Part shown: piece after piece, positions 12,393 to 25,428 of the stretch
Layout of the letters: every line of letters begins with the position of its first letter
Numbering within the stretch: position 1 is the first letter of the stretch
Source: Ceratotherium simum simum
Lineage: Eukaryota > Chordata > Mammalia > Perissodactyla > Rhinocerotidae
Assembly: GCF_000283155.1 (NCBI RefSeq)
Contig: NW_004454282.1
Location: 2,601,939 to 2,665,938 of the forward strand
Direction: 5' to 3'
DNA length: 64,000 nucleotides
Position numbers and translations under genes: made by a program
The notes under the pieces: model-generated
Database searches by the model: none
What the model was told of the DNA's origin: nothing
The model's input: only the letters and a program-made list of their open reading frames with translations

Positions 12393-13637
12393 ATACTTTG
12401 TACTCTTGTGTCTCAACAGCTTTGGCCAAACAGATGGCTAAACAGAGATACCTAGTGTACATGTGGCATCCTAGGTGGGGGTGACTTCCAGGGAAAATGC
12501 CTATAGTGTATCTGCCACCTCTAGTTGATTTCTCCAGCTCTTATTCACTTGTGGGCTATTGGTCTTGAGATCTGAGTGAGAAAGTATAGATGCCTCATTC
12601 AACCTCTTATTGAAAAAAGCAGTTCAAAGATTGATGGGAATTGTTTGCCTCTGTCCTCTTGGCCCCAGATCACCTTCCTAAATGAGTGTTGGCTGCTCTT
12701 TATTACCTGCAGTCACATTTCCTATTGTAACGTGAGGGCAATGCCTCATTTGCACAATGAATGCTGAAAATGGGTTTTAAAGCATAAAGTAAAGCCAGAA
12801 ATTCCTCCTGCAGGGGAGATGGTAGCTTGACAAGTCTGTGAATTATATAATGGAATCTCCTCTTACCCTCCTTATAAAAGATAACAAAATATCAAAAACA
12901 ATGGGCTTTTCTTCCCAGTTTGTTTGGGATATTCCTGGCACTCTCCTACCCGCTGTCCTGTACTTTGGGAGCTCTGGGATTAGAATTATGTGTAATAGCT
13001 TTGTTTTCCTCTAGCTGGGTTTGTGATGAAATTATTCTGATGGAAACATTCAGTTAATTCTAAAGGATCTGCACACGCTTGCTGAGCAGAACACTTCTAC
13101 CTTAAATGGTCTTCCATGCTGTGGAAGAGAGCTTCTGATGCGTCAGTCACAGTGATAATGTCATAGGATTGGAACATCATCTTTGCCTGTTCACGCCTCC
13201 TCATGGTCTTGAGAAGTCTATTTCAGTCTTACTAGTCTGTTAGAAACAAGGATATTTAAAACAGGTCTGTAGACTCCTGGGGTCTTTGGATAGGTAACCG
13301 GAGGTCTATCGATTGCAAGACATTCAAAGATGATTGCAAATGCAGTGTTGAGTTTCTTGATTTGGGTGCTGTTTGCACAAGCGTGTTCAGTTTGTGAAAA
13401 CTCAAGCTATCCACTTAGGATTTGTATGCTTTTCTCTATGGATGTTATACTTCAGTAAAAAGGCTTTCTTAAGAAAACAAACCAACCATAATTCCTACCT
13501 GCAAGAAGGTCTCTCCTGGTGCCGAGTTTCAAATAGATCACATACTCCGATTGGTACTAGGGTTAAGGAAAGTATATTATAGGAGCACAAATAAAAGGGA
13601 TCAAACGCATCTTTTAAGGGGAGGATGGAGGAAAATC
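12393..13637. other. Intronic DNA, nothing recognised
   Basis: No exon, RNA gene or nameable repeat is seen. It could hold unique regulatory sequence, but nothing specific shows this. Confidence 0.45.
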
Positions 13638-13878
13638 AGAGAGAAGATTTTTTTTTTTATGATTTTTTTGATTTATTTATTTTTTTCCCCCAAAGCCCCA
13701 GTAGATAGTTGTATGTCATAGCTGCACATCCTTCTAGTTGCTGTATGTGGGACACGGCCTCAGCATGGCTGGAGAAGCGGTGCGTCGGTGCGCGCCTGGG
13801 ATCCGAACCCGGGCCGCCAGCAGCGGAGCGCACGCGCTTAACCGCTAAGCCTCGGGGCTGGCCCTAGAGAGAAGATTT
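13638..13878 (-). mobile_element. ERE-type SINE (second subtype) with 13-bp target duplication
   Basis: The body is 13651-13865, antisense, with exact AGAGAGAAGATTT copies at 13638-13650 and 13866-13878. This subtype has CCCCAAAGCCCCAGTAGATA and GCACATCCTTCTAGTTGCTG in its middle, unlike the copies at 5348, 9838 and 27031, which have a TATAAAGT-GAGGAAGATGGG middle. Confidence 0.95.
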
Positions 13879-14524
13879 AAAAGGAATTTCTCAATCACCT
13901 TTACCTGGCTTCCTCCATACACGATAAGGATTTATATAGAGGAAACCAGATGAAGTAGGTTAGATTCTAGTTCTGTGATAACACGCTTGGAAGATAAAAT
14001 ATCATTGCCTAAAAAAGCAAAAAATACGTGAAAAATGCCATTGCCCCCAGGGAGCTTGTTGATGGTTCTCTCCCCAGACTTACCTTACTATTGGCATGGA
14101 TAACTAAGATGGGTGAGTGAATAAGAGTTGAAACATGACTGTGGGTTGTCCATTTGTTTTTGTGAAATAGTTAATATTATTAATGGCTGTCAGTGACCAT
14201 ATATTGGAGGACAGTGGTGTTGGTGTTGTGTGTGTTAGGAGTGGTGGAGTAGTAATGGCTAAAAAAAAATTGACATCACTATTTTTAGAAAATGTTGCTG
14301 ACTACGAAAGAGTCTAAGGAGTCACAAAATGGTTTTATTGTTTCTTTTTATCATAATAATTGAACAAAATTGTAATAGGCAACAATTAGCAAGCATTGCA
14401 AGGTAGTATAAAGCTAATGTCTGTAGTGTAAATGCATTGAGCTCACAGAAGGAACTGATGGGTGGGAAATGGAACTGTTGGGCAGTTGGAGTCATGAGAG
14501 TAGATAGTACCCAAATTGCTCTTT
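13879..14524. other. Intronic DNA, nothing recognised
   Basis: No exon, RNA gene or nameable repeat is seen. Confidence 0.45.
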
Positions 14525-14640
14525 AAACAGTGGGTTCCAGACTTGCGGGTGCATAAGAAATATCGTGGTAACAAGTTTAAAATGTAGATTCCTGGATCCT
14601 GTGCCCAGATTCCACGGGTTTGAGGAAAGCCTAGCGTTAT
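14525..14640. mobile_element. MER5-like hAT fragment
   Basis: TGGGTTCCAGACTTG, AACAAGTTTAAAATGTAGATTCCTGG and CCCAGATTCCACGGG follow the MER5A order in a diverged form. Confidence 0.55.
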
Positions 14641-15134
14641 GCAAGTGTAGGTGGTTCACACATTATCCTGTGAAAAGTGATGATGGGAAATGATGGTAGG
14701 GAGAGAGAAGGATGGGTGGAAGGCAGATGCTTGGAAGGAGAAAACGATAGCATTCAGTAAGAAGGCAGGCATATTCCCAAGACAGAAAATTTATCTAGAA
14801 GGAGCGAACGTCGCAGGCAGTCAACTAGCATCGGAGGGACTGATGTTGGAACAGATAATAGTAATTGAACCTGTTATCCTTAGAATGCTGTGGTCTGTAC
14901 TGAATATTTTTATTTGAAAGTGGCTTAGAATGAGGTTAATATTTAAATGAAAATGTCACTCTAGAGGAATTTGTGTTTTAGCACGTCAGAGCTGGAGCTA
15001 ATCTCAAAGATTAGCTTCTTGTTCTAACCTATCATTTAAGAGAGGAGAGGCCTTGGAGCCCCAGAGCCAGAGAAATAACTCATTAGGGGTCAGCAGAGCT
15101 TTGGCTAAAATTCAAAGATCTCCAAGGATTAATC
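14641..15134. other. Intronic DNA with a perfect 9-bp hairpin
   Basis: AGCTAATCT at 14996-15004 and AGATTAGCT at 15008-15016 form a short perfect inverted repeat. No exon or named repeat is seen; 15017-15120 may be a decayed MIR. Confidence 0.4.
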
Positions 15135-15275
15135 ATTCCACTTATTTGTTTGTTCATCAAACACTTATTAAGCACCTACTATATGCTGAGTCCTAGCTAG
15201 GCTCTGAGATTCTTCTGGAAAAAAAAAAAATTGATACGGTCCTTACCCTCATGGAATTTACAGTCTAAAGAAGGT
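15135..15275 (-). mobile_element. L2 LINE 3'-end fragment
   Basis: Antisense L2: AAACACTTATTAAGCACCTACTATATGCTGAG, then CCTTACCCTCATGGAATTTACAGTCTA. Confidence 0.8.
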
Positions 15276-15524
15276 GTCAGTTGTAGAACGAGTACAGGAA
15301 TTTCTGCTACTGTTAGTTCTTTTCCCCAGGATGCCAGTTGTTTTATTACGAAACAAGCTTTGCATTACGCAGACCCCTACTGATTACAATATTATTGAAA
15401 TGAGGATTTGGGCACACGATTATCTGTGCAACTCGCTATACAGCTGCACTGTTTGAGTGACGGGTTGCTGGATGGCCCTCAGTTCTTTCATTTAATGCAA
15501 GCTTCTGTGATTTATTTGGATAGT

Positions 15525-15690
15525 GTACAGCTGTGCTTCTCAAAGTTTACCATGCAAGGCTGTCACCCAGGCATCTTGTTAAAAATGCAGATTCTGTGGG
15601 GTTAGAGTGAGGGATGAGGTCCTGCATTTCCAACAAGCTCTCGGGGATGCTTATGCTGCCAATAGGTTGACCACATTGCGTAGCAAGAAT
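15525..15690. mobile_element. MER5A-type hAT element
   Basis: The terminal CTGTGCTTCTCAAAGTTTACC, the middle CATCTTGTTAAAAATGCAGATTC and the far block GCATTTCCAACAAGCTCTCGGGGATGCTTATGCTGC fit MER5A from end to end. Confidence 0.85.
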
Positions 15691-17284
15691 CTAGAAACCT
15701 GGAGGTACTAGAAAGTCTTCTGAGTCGCTGAAGATCTGTCTCCTCCATGATAATTAGTTTGATTTTCATTAGTTTCGATCATCTGATTTTGTTTTCAGCT
15801 TATAATGACAAGGTGCACTATAACTACAGAAATACCTGTACTATTGAAATTTGTCCAGAACAGCAAGCTCATGCTTGCAGCTCCTCTTTAACCCTTTTTT
15901 ACCTCGTAGAAAAAATTGTAACATCATTTTTGATAAAACAAGATTTCTTGAGTTCACCAACTGTCACAATATAGCAGAACAGACTGCAATGACAAGTGTG
16001 ACAAATGTTATACAGGAAATGCGAAGGATACTAGGGGTGTCTGTATTGGGGTTTTCTAACTGCAGTACATTGGGTAGAAACCATACTGGTTTCTTGTTCT
16101 CCTCCTCCTCCCCCAATCTTATATTAGTGCATAAGATAGCATGTCCTGGCATAGACACTCTTGAAGGGTAATAGCATTATTACCGGAAGCTCTTCCAACA
16201 GCCATGCCAGTGAGATTGCACATTCCATATGCATCTTGAAGTATTAGCCCTTTTACTTCCGGCTCATAGTTTGTTTATAGCAAGCAGAAGGAGAAAAATT
16301 ATTACTTTCAGATTGCTGTAATGCTTGACACTATTGGGCTTTTTAAAGGTCATAAGTGAATAAATTGAGCTTTTGTATAGGTGTGTTTCTTTTTTTAAAT
16401 TGTTTGAAATGAGGTTAAAAACTTGATCACATAAGATTCTATAGAGGATAGATTTTCTCTGCTACTTGTTTTAAGAGTGAATTTTTTGTCTTTTGAGTGA
16501 CAGTATCAGAGAATACAAAAAAATCATGGGTGGGGTAAGTTCAGTTTGACCTTCTTGATTAGTTTCCTTCTACTGTGTATTGGCATCCATGTTCAAATTA
16601 GAAATTTCCATGTCTGATAACAAGAGCATTAATCCAGTTGTTATTCCATGTTTCTTTGCTACTTAGAATTGTGGAATTTTTGATATCTCTAGAGAAAGAA
16701 GAGGCCTTGGTACTTACCCAGCCCAGGGGTTCTGTGTTCTGTGGTGGGCTTCCTCAGTGTTTGAGTTACCATTGTTCATATCCCCTTCCTCTAAGGGCCC
16801 TTGTGTTCAGTAATCTTCCAGTCAACATTTGTGCATGAGATTTCACCGTTAGGGCCCTCCTGATGGCCATAATGAAATGTGTATAGTTTCCAGGGAACAA
16901 CAAAAGAATTATAAATGACCAAACCTCAGAAAGTTCTTCTTATGGTGGATTTTTTATGGCCTTTACCTTTTATCTGTGTGAGCAGAGTCCTTATTACTGG
17001 TCTATGTAGAGATAGACCACATGAAATAGATGACAGTAGACTTTGCAATGTCATCGAGAGGGTAGGACTCAAGGGTTCAGGCATCTTTTGTTTTTTATCT
17101 TGTAATTTTGAGGCTTCTACAATTCTGACTAGAACAAAAATTTGATTGACCCACGTGATACTGCCAAGTGTGACCTACCGAAATGTTTCATTTGGTTCTA
17201 CCTAACCATTTATATGAATTATTCCATGGCTGTCGTGGCCTGAGCATTCTGATACAAAGAAGCTCCATTTGGGCAGTGACTTCA
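15691..17284. other. Intronic DNA, nothing recognised
   Basis: Open frames near 15750-16170 on both strands show no recognisable protein. No RNA gene or named repeat is seen. Confidence 0.45.
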
Positions 17285-17490
17285 CGTGACAGGCTGGGGG
17301 TCAGATTGCCTGGGTTTGATTTCCAGCCCCACAGCTCATCAGCTGCGTAATATTGGGAAGATTACTTAACCTCTCCCAGCCTTGGTTTCTTCTGATGTGT
17401 TGCTCTGATGATGAAATGAGATGATATTGTAAAGTACTTACATAGTACAAAGAACATTGTAAGAACTTAATAATAGTAATACAATTGAGC
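17285..17490 (+). mobile_element. MIR SINE
   Basis: Sense MIR: GATTGCCTGGGTTTGATTTCCAGCCC, ATTACTTAACCTCTCCCAGCC, and a GATGAAATGAGATGATATTGTAAAGTACTTA block. Confidence 0.88.
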
Positions 17491-20400
17491 ATTTGAGCTC
17501 TGTAAATATTAGTTATCATATAATGATCATAATACTCCATTAATATCAATAAATATTTCTAAGTACTTGTTTTATACATTATATATATGTCATATATATG
17601 TATATTATACAGTTTAAAAGTTTAGAATAATAGATTAAAGGAAGCATCATGTAGATCCTGTAACCTGACCAAGAGCTATCTTCATGGAAATCTGTTTTCT
17701 CCTTTTGGGATAAATAGTTGTGAAATGGTTGGTTGCTGGCTTGGATGTGCTTAGACAAATGAAATATTGGTCAGTAACTGACTGAGTGGGTCCATCTTGG
17801 ATGGTTTCCCTTTGAATAGAAAGTCTATTACTGATCTAAGTTACTTTCTGTAGGAAAGTTCATATTAGACACTGGCATTGAGCTAGAGTTTTTGTTTGTT
17901 TTAATGATAGAGAATTGAAAAGTGGCATTCTCAGATGGCATAGTGGGTTCTTTTTGGTGCTGTATGAAATGAGGTTGGATATAGACTTTATGTGGAATTG
18001 TTTCTTCTTTAAAGCACCTTCTGCCTTCTGCAGACTATAGGCCTATTTCATCTGGATTGGATAACTAGATATAACTGCATTTGAATGTTAAATCAAATCA
18101 AGCCTTCTTTTTTTAAAACCATGTGATATGCTGCAAGACCCCCTGATGGAGAATCTTAACATTACTAAGTGTTCAGGAGAGGAGGAAGGTTAAAGTTCAG
18201 TTGAATAAGGAGTTGGTTGGTTGATGATTCTGAGAAGTGGTTTTACTCATCCAGCTGTTCCTTATGGCCCAAGTCACCCTTTCAAAGGGGAGACAGAACA
18301 AGAGAACCCCACAAATCCCCCACATTTTGCTTTATTAAAAACTACCAAGCCAGTTATTCAAATCAGCATAGTGATCTAATCTCCTGATATCCCTGGCAGC
18401 GAGAACAGTTATAGGGAAGTTATAGATGAGCCGAGTGGAGAGCTCACTGGGCCTTTGTTCTACAGCTCACTGAGAAAGCACGTGAAGGATGTGGCTTTAG
18501 CCTTGCTGTCCCACAGGCTTGTTAATAGCCCCCACAACTGTCCTTAGCCCCAACTCCTTGCAGGGACAGAGTTCCATGGCTTGAGCTGATCATAACAGAC
18601 CATCTCTGTGGGCAAGCCACAGGGGCTGAACTGAGCGTGCCCAGCCTTCTCCAAGCCCTCCAATCTCTGAATTGGGACTTCCTCCTACTAGGAGGAAGGA
18701 TTGAGAGGGGCTGGAGAGAGGCTAGGAGTATTACCCTTGGGCAGATTCCTCCACCAAGGGAAACATCAGGCAAGAGGAGTTAAGGGTCCCACCTTGTCCC
18801 AGCAAATATTTATTGCTTCTTTAAATACCAAGCAGTATGTTAGGTGCCAGAGCAGTTAATTAAACTCTGTACTTCTGGACTCCATAGCCCATAGGACTTA
18901 ACTATATTGAACCTGGGATATAAACCTAGCCCTGCTCACCTCCCCCACCACCCCAGCCAAGCTCAGACATTTCAGAGACTTAAAATACCACTTGTTTCAG
19001 GTACTGGTAAAATTTAAAAATAATTCTCATAAGAACCACTTAGAAGCGACCCAAATCCGTCCTGATGGCCCAGCCATCTTGGAGAGTGTTTTTGCTGAGT
19101 CAGCATTAGCAGAGTAGAGGAGGAATGTCAGACGGCAGCCCCTCGTGTGCCACTGAGAGGTCCATGAGATACTTGTCCAAGAGGGCTGCCTGTGTGGGTG
19201 AAACACATCTACTGTGATGCTGTGGGCTCGTGTTCCAAGCTTAGCTCCCTGTTGGAGTATTCAAAACTCCCAGGAAAGGCTTCTTTGTTGTTCCCAGACC
19301 GGTGCTGTATATGTTGGTCACTTTTACATAATTTTAGGTTGCTTGCCATATTCTATATAAACCTCTTTTAGGAAAATTTAGGATGGTAGTTGCAGTCTAT
19401 ATTGGGAACAATCCCTACTCAGTATTAAATGAGTCTGGGACAACAAGCAACGCCTACCCCATTACAAGCTTTATATGAAGCAAACATCTATTTTTGCTTT
19501 GTGCAGACTCCAGTGTATGAAGTGCTAAAAATAACCAAATGCTCAGAAACCATTTGTGATGCAAAAATGACTGCAGGGGGAACCGTGTTGTTTTCTGCCC
19601 TGGTTATAACTAAATAGTATAGGCCAGAAATTTTGCCCTGGAACCAGTTTTGCTAGGTCATTCCAAGGCTTTTATGGTATTGGAGAGACCTACAGTTTTC
19701 TTTGTGGACTTCAAATGTCGTCTTGCCCAGACAAACTATTAAAGAAACTTAAAATAATTTAGATAGGCTTTGTTTTTAATTGTCTAAAAGAAATGGTGTA
19801 TTTGGGTCTTTAAGACTTTGTGAGTTTTTTTTAGGCCTTAAAAAAAGAGAGAAATGGAAATAAACAGACCACAGGTCAGAGTAACCAAAAGACAGGGTTG
19901 TTATGCGTTTTAAACTCTTCACTACGTTTCCTAATGCTGATGTTGTTTCTTCAGCTATTCTATGCATGAGACTTTCATGAGTACTGTGGTACTCCTGTGC
20001 TGGCCTGAGGCATATTAACAAGAAGTATACTTGTCAATGGTGTCAAACTGGCATCAGAAATCAAGCTCTGAACTCAGAGGTTAGACATCTCTTATTTTTA
20101 TCAAGTAGACAATTTCCCTCTCCCCCTAGCAAATAAACAGACTTTCAGATCCAGAAACATAGGGGTGTGCCAAAGGAACAGCTGGCTCATTTAATGCCTA
20201 AAGGCTGTGTTCCTGTTGCATATAGAGGAAAATGCCCAGTCTGAGTATGTCCAGGATGAGCCCAGTTGACCCACTTCTCAGTGTACTGTGAAGAATGGTC
20301 AGTCACCAACTCCTTGCCCCTCCACTGCCCGCAGAGGTGCATTTAGAGATTGAAGTAGTCCTGTGTGCTTTTCTTTACCGTTGAGATTTGTGTTATCTTC

Positions 20401-23214
20401 TCCAAACTTCAAGGGAAAAAAAAAAAGATTCAGGATCAGTAAGTGACTGATCACGTTACATTAAAAAGAAGCAGACAGAGAGGATGCACATACTGGGTTT
20501 AAAGGGACTAGCAGTTGACTGGACAGTGCATTTTCTCTGAGCCTCTTAACCCTTGGACTGCATCTCTCCGTGGCTGTGGAAGTTTCTTACCATCTGTTTG
20601 ATTTTTCTGTGGGATGATTAGCTTTCAGAAACCTAAATGATTCAAGGAAAGTGAAAGCAATACTAGACTTGCTGGAAAAATTTATGGAATGTGTCGTCCT
20701 TTTCCCAGCGATGTGTGTGCTTATGGGAAGCTACCTCCTCTGCTGTAAGATGTCCATACTCTTGGGGCTGGTGGTGTGTCTGAAAACCTGCAGAAGACAG
20801 TGGTGAAGTCTAAATCAGAACCCTAGAGCGAAATTTTTTTTTTATCCCCAGCCTTTCTTTTAGCAATCTTTCTCTCCAATATTTATTTAAATTTGTCTTC
20901 AGCATATGCAAGACTCATGGCATAAGGAGGGGGAGGAAAAGATTTTTTAAAAAAATCAAGCCATTTGTCCTATAAAAAAGTTTTGCTGAACAGGAAATTG
21001 GATTTGGTGCTTCTTTGGAAGCAAAAAAATCAGTTAAATAAACATTTAAACGCAAGTAGTCTCATGAATATTTTCATTTTGAAAAATGAAAATTCGTTGA
21101 GTGACCTCATCTATTATAATGTCTAACTATGTTATATCTGAACTTGGTGCTATAAAACTATACATATATGATATGGAAAAAAAAAATTAGGGATCGAATC
21201 ATAGCACTGACTTGTTCCAGTTTGAGTTACGAGTTTCACAAGAGAACATTCAGCGGCTCAGCGGGTTTGAAACTTCCTGAAAGTTTCAGGGGCTGGGATC
21301 AGTCCATTACAGGCCTCTCCTTGGCAAAGTATTCTTTCCTTTGTAGCTTCTTCACATTTTCTGTTCCCATTTGCAATCCATGCTGGTAGAATCGGGATAC
21401 TCCCATTTCTATCATCCAGCTGGCTAGTTTTAGGAAAGATACAGCTTGAGACTGTTCTTCCTTGGCTTTTAGCTTTCACTTGCCTTATTTGGTAAAGCTG
21501 TGGGCTTCGTTGTTCCTGGAAAGGGCTGTTTCACCAGTTTCAAGGACTATTTCCCACTTTCATCTAGTTCTGAGCTGGGAACCAGAGCTTGCTTGCAGCT
21601 CTGTGGTGTCTGTTTTGAACTGGGGCAATTGCGGGGTTGGAGTATCCTTAAGAATTCTCAGTGTATACAGGGCTGATGGTGATATATCCCTCGCTAATGA
21701 GATGTTTACACGTAACATATATATAGTGCAGGATAAACTTCCTTTTGAAACTAGGGACTCGTGAAAGATGCTGGCTTTTTTGCTTTGTCCAGGGCCTGGG
21801 ATGGGCATGCCTTTCTTGTTTTTCCCAGTATCTTGCTGTCTAGATCGCCTTTCCCCCGATTATTATTTTTGGTTCTGTTTCCTCTCTACCGCTTTTGGGG
21901 CTTTTTCCTATCCCTTTTAAGGGGTAGATAATTTTGCTCACATGAGAGCTCCACATCCCAAATTTTGATGGAGCTCACAGTTTATTATTCTTTAAGTACC
22001 TCTTTTGATGTTACTTATAGGAAAACTTATTCTTATCATGTTCATTATATATGAAGTCATCTTCTTAGCACCCCCACCCCTCCCTTCCTTAACCAAGTGG
22101 AATCTAGAATTCTGACAATATATCCTTCCCTGGTTTCTAAATAGCACTGTTTTAAAAAATTAACGTAAGTTGTAGAGAGATGAGGTGTGGCTTAATTCTT
22201 GGAGCTTATATTTGTTTTGTGTTTTAGCCTAAAAAGGAAGTTTGTAGGCCCCCAGCTCTCAGAAAGCTGTATTCTTTCTGATAAAAGATGAGGATGGAGA
22301 AGGAGGGGGGAGAGGAAGTGAGGTTGATGTAAGTTAATGCTTTGCTCTTTGCCAAAAGAATTGTCGTTTGGGGGGAGATTTTTTGTTTGTTTTTGTTTTC
22401 TTTAAGTAGAAGGAAGTTGAATTCATTAAGGATTTGGAAGGAGGGGGCTGAAGGAAATGTTTTTACCTCCCAGAATGCAGAGGCTGCCGCTCAGTGGGAG
22501 AAGCAGCGAAGCTCTTCGAACTCACTTTCATTTTCAAGGAGTTGCTGGTGGAGCATTTTTTCATCTTTGCTGCATTTCTCTCTTCTGGCTCTGCCTGTCA
22601 CAGAAAGACTCCCTGTTCTTCCTTACCCTGCAGTTCATTTTCGGTGTGTGTGTGAAGTTAAGGGATGCTAGCCCCGTAGGGCATCCCAAAAGGCTAATGA
22701 GGAGGCACGTGTGTGACATGTAGAAATTTACTGAAATGGAAGGCCAGAAGGAGAAAAACAGAGGGGCAGCTTCTTCAGGTTAAATACCAGAATTAAAACT
22801 GACCTTAACACTGTCAGAATGTATCACTCGCCTACCCAAACCAGTTGAGTACCCCACCCTCCTCGGGTGCTAGTTCTGTGCCATTCCCTGACTTGGCAGT
22901 TGTTTTGGTACGTGGATGCTCAGTTTGGTTCTGTCAGGTTTGGATATTTCTGCTTCCTTTTTAGAAAATAGAAGGCAGGTTTGAGAAGATTCAAAGCAAT
23001 ATGCTAGGTATGTTAAGAACAAGTTTGCCTAATGCTGGGTTAAGCATGTAAAGCCATCCAATTATGTGACTATACAGGATATACAAGAATATTTTGATTT
23101 AACTACTGGTAGTCCTTCTGCACTAGAGGTTAATGTCTCTTGGCTAGAATTAGTTCCTTCATCCTTCTTCTTATTCATTCTTATCTGTCCTGGGGCACAT
23201 AACTCTTTGTCATA
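17491..23214. other. Repeat-poor intronic stretch, 5.7 kb
   Basis: After a TA-rich tract at 17578-17612 I can name almost no repeat; 18790-18900 may be a decayed MIR or L2. There is no exon or RNA gene. This is the longest such stretch in the window and contains the Maf-type site at 19093-19105, so it is the likeliest place for intronic regulatory DNA. That is inference only. Confidence 0.5.
19093..19105. promoter_or_regulatory. Exact 13-bp T-MARE (Maf/AP-1-type) sequence
   Basis: TGCTGAGTCAGCA is the full palindromic Maf recognition element of the TRE type, bound by large Maf homodimers and by small Maf heterodimers with NRF2, NF-E2 p45 or BACH. An exact match to a 13-mer is expected about 0.001 times in 64 kb of random sequence. 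Binding in vivo cannot be judged from sequence. Confidence 0.55.
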
Positions 23215-23450
23215 CTGATAATGATTACTGCTAATACATATTGAATGCTTAGAGGGTACCTGGTCTGTACCGAAAGCTTTACTCACATTTTCCCATTTGT
23301 GGCTCACAGTAACATTGTGAAGCTGGTGCAGGTTATAACTTTGTTTTACTATTGAGGAAACTGAGGCTTAGGGAATTAATAAGCCCAAAGCAACACAGTT
23401 AGCTAGAAATGCACTACCTTGCCAACTGCTTTGCTGTACTGCCTCCTAAC
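23215..23450 (-). mobile_element. MIR SINE
   Basis: Antisense MIR: ATTGAATGCTTAGAGGGTACCTGG, TGAGGAAACTGAGGCTTAGGGAATTAATAAG, then ACAGTTAGCTAG. Confidence 0.85.
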
Positions 23451-23709
23451 ACTGTTTAAGTGACTACCTGGCTGCCTGGGGCCTTGAATACTTTTTTAAC
23501 TAGTTCCTGGAGATCATGATGCAATGACAGCCTAGATTAGATGCACATAAGTTATTTGCTGTGATTGCTGTTTCTTCCATGAGGTCACCTTTGCCCTGCA
23601 TTGTTGCCATGCTCCTTTCTAAACTTCATTTCCGTTGTTACCTTATTGTGTTTTTCTCTGACTCTGGTTCATCTACTTCTCAAGTAGCTCTCAGACGTGC
23701 AGGTCCTCT

Positions 23710-24050
23710 AGGCATTGGTCCTCGAGCTTGACCGTGCCTCAGAATCACCTGGGAGAATCAAAAAATGAGATTCTCAGTCTCCATCCCTGCAGTTGAGATA
23801 GGTTTGGGAATATATATATATTTTTACATTTCCCTGGAGATTATGATGACCAGCTAGCTTAGCTTTGAGACAGTGTTTCTTAAATTTTACTGTACAGATG
23901 AAGTACGCAGTGATCGTGTTAAAATATGGATTCTGAATCAATCTGCTGATTGCTATGTATCTGCCCAAGATTCTGCATTTCTAGCAAGCACCCAGTGATG
24001 CTGAAGCTGCTGGTTCACAGGCTTCATTTTGAGTAGCGGGTGCCTAGACT
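23710..24050. mobile_element. Two adjacent MER5A-type hAT elements
   Basis: Copy 1 is about 23712-23812 (GCCTCAGAATCACCTGGGAGAATC). Copy 2 is about 23865-24050 (GACAGTGTTTCTTAAATTTTAC through GATTCTGCATTTCTAGCAAGCACCCAGTGATGCTGAAGCTGCTGG). A TATATATATA tract sits between them at about 23812-23823. Confidence 0.75.
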
Positions 24051-24879
24051 GTGCATCTTGACTATGCTTCCCGTCCTTTTCAAATCAATTTAGTGAGTTG
24101 TATCTCATAGTGGCTGGAATTTGTGGCTTCCAACAACCTCCTGGAGGTAATTGCCTCTGGGGTAAAGTGAGAAAAAGGAGCAAAATGAAAGGGGATTGAA
24201 AGAGAAACTGTCTCAATTTGGAAAGGACTTGTTAAAAAGGCAGGCACTCTTAATTAGTAGCTTAGTATCTCATCTTTGTCATTGAAGGCTGCAAATCAAG
24301 CTGCCTGGAGTCTTCTTGAAGATAGCTTTTAGCTGTAGAGGTTTTTAACACCTCTCATCTGACTCTGTTCAATAGCCTGCTGGAATCCAAAATAGAAGCT
24401 GTGTAGGGAGATTCTCCCTAAGCATATCTCAGCTGCCAAGCATGCTCTGTAAGGTTGCATGGATTTTTTTTTTCTTGGTGTGAAATCAGTCACATAAAAT
24501 CTCGAAGCTCTCCAAGACATTTGGTTCAATCTGATATTTGATGCTGGAGTGTGTCCCCTTTAGCATCTCCATACAGTGATCCCTAGACCTGGCTGTCTAT
24601 GAGAGTCTTTTAAGAGCTTTTAAAAACGTTTTTTTCACATTATATCAGAAATAGATAAATACAATCTCTTCATAAAGAAATCAGGTGTTAATGCAAAGGC
24701 TTCTCTCCTTTTGTTCCTTTCCTGACTAGTTAGCAACTATCATCAGATTGCTTTGTAACCTTGCAGACTTTTTTTTCTCTTCGTTTAATCACATATGTAT
24801 ATACCAGTTTTTAAAAAGTCTATTATTGAGGGTGTGTTTTAATATTACGGTGGGTTGTTAACACCTGTATTCGAAGCAG
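24051..24879. other. Intronic DNA, nothing firmly recognised
   Basis: The piece 24640-24830 has the composition of an old antisense L1 3' region, but I cannot confirm it. No exon is seen. Confidence 0.4.
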
Positions 24880-25428
24880 CAATGAAGTCCTTTTTTCACT
24901 TGACTTTGCAGACACTCTATTCTGCTGGTTCTTCAGAACCTCCCTGGCTGCTCCTTCTGGGTCTCCCTGACAGTCTCTTCTTCTCACCTCTAAATCTTGG
25001 TCTGGGCCCTCATCTCTTCTATGTGTTCACTCTCTAGATGATGTTATCCAGTGCTGCGAGGTTAAATGTGCTGATGACTGACAAATGTGTTTCTCCAGCC
25101 CCCATTTGTCTCTCAAGAGCTAAGCACACACATCCAATTTTCTAAGTGACACTTCCACTTGAGTGGATCTCAGAGGCATCTTAAACCTTGAATCTGTCTC
25201 AAACTGGCAGGTTCTTCCTGCCCCAAACCTGCTCTATCCCTGGTCTTCCCCATCTCAGTGTATGGTGACTCTTTTTGCTTAGGCCAAAATCTTTTGCTGT
25301 TTAATTCCTCTCCATCCCTTGCACATCACGTCTTAGCCAGCTGAGGCCTTGCTCTGCCTTCAGTTATCATCCAAATCTGCCTACTTCCCACCACCTGGTC
25401 TACAGTCCCCATCACCTGTTACCCAGCC

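Noticed and set aside
14996..15016. Perfect 9-bp hairpin with a 3-base loop (AGCTAATCT-CAA-AGATTAGCT).
   Set aside because: Hairpins of this size are expected by chance in 64 kb. It has no run of T after it and does not look like a microRNA precursor.
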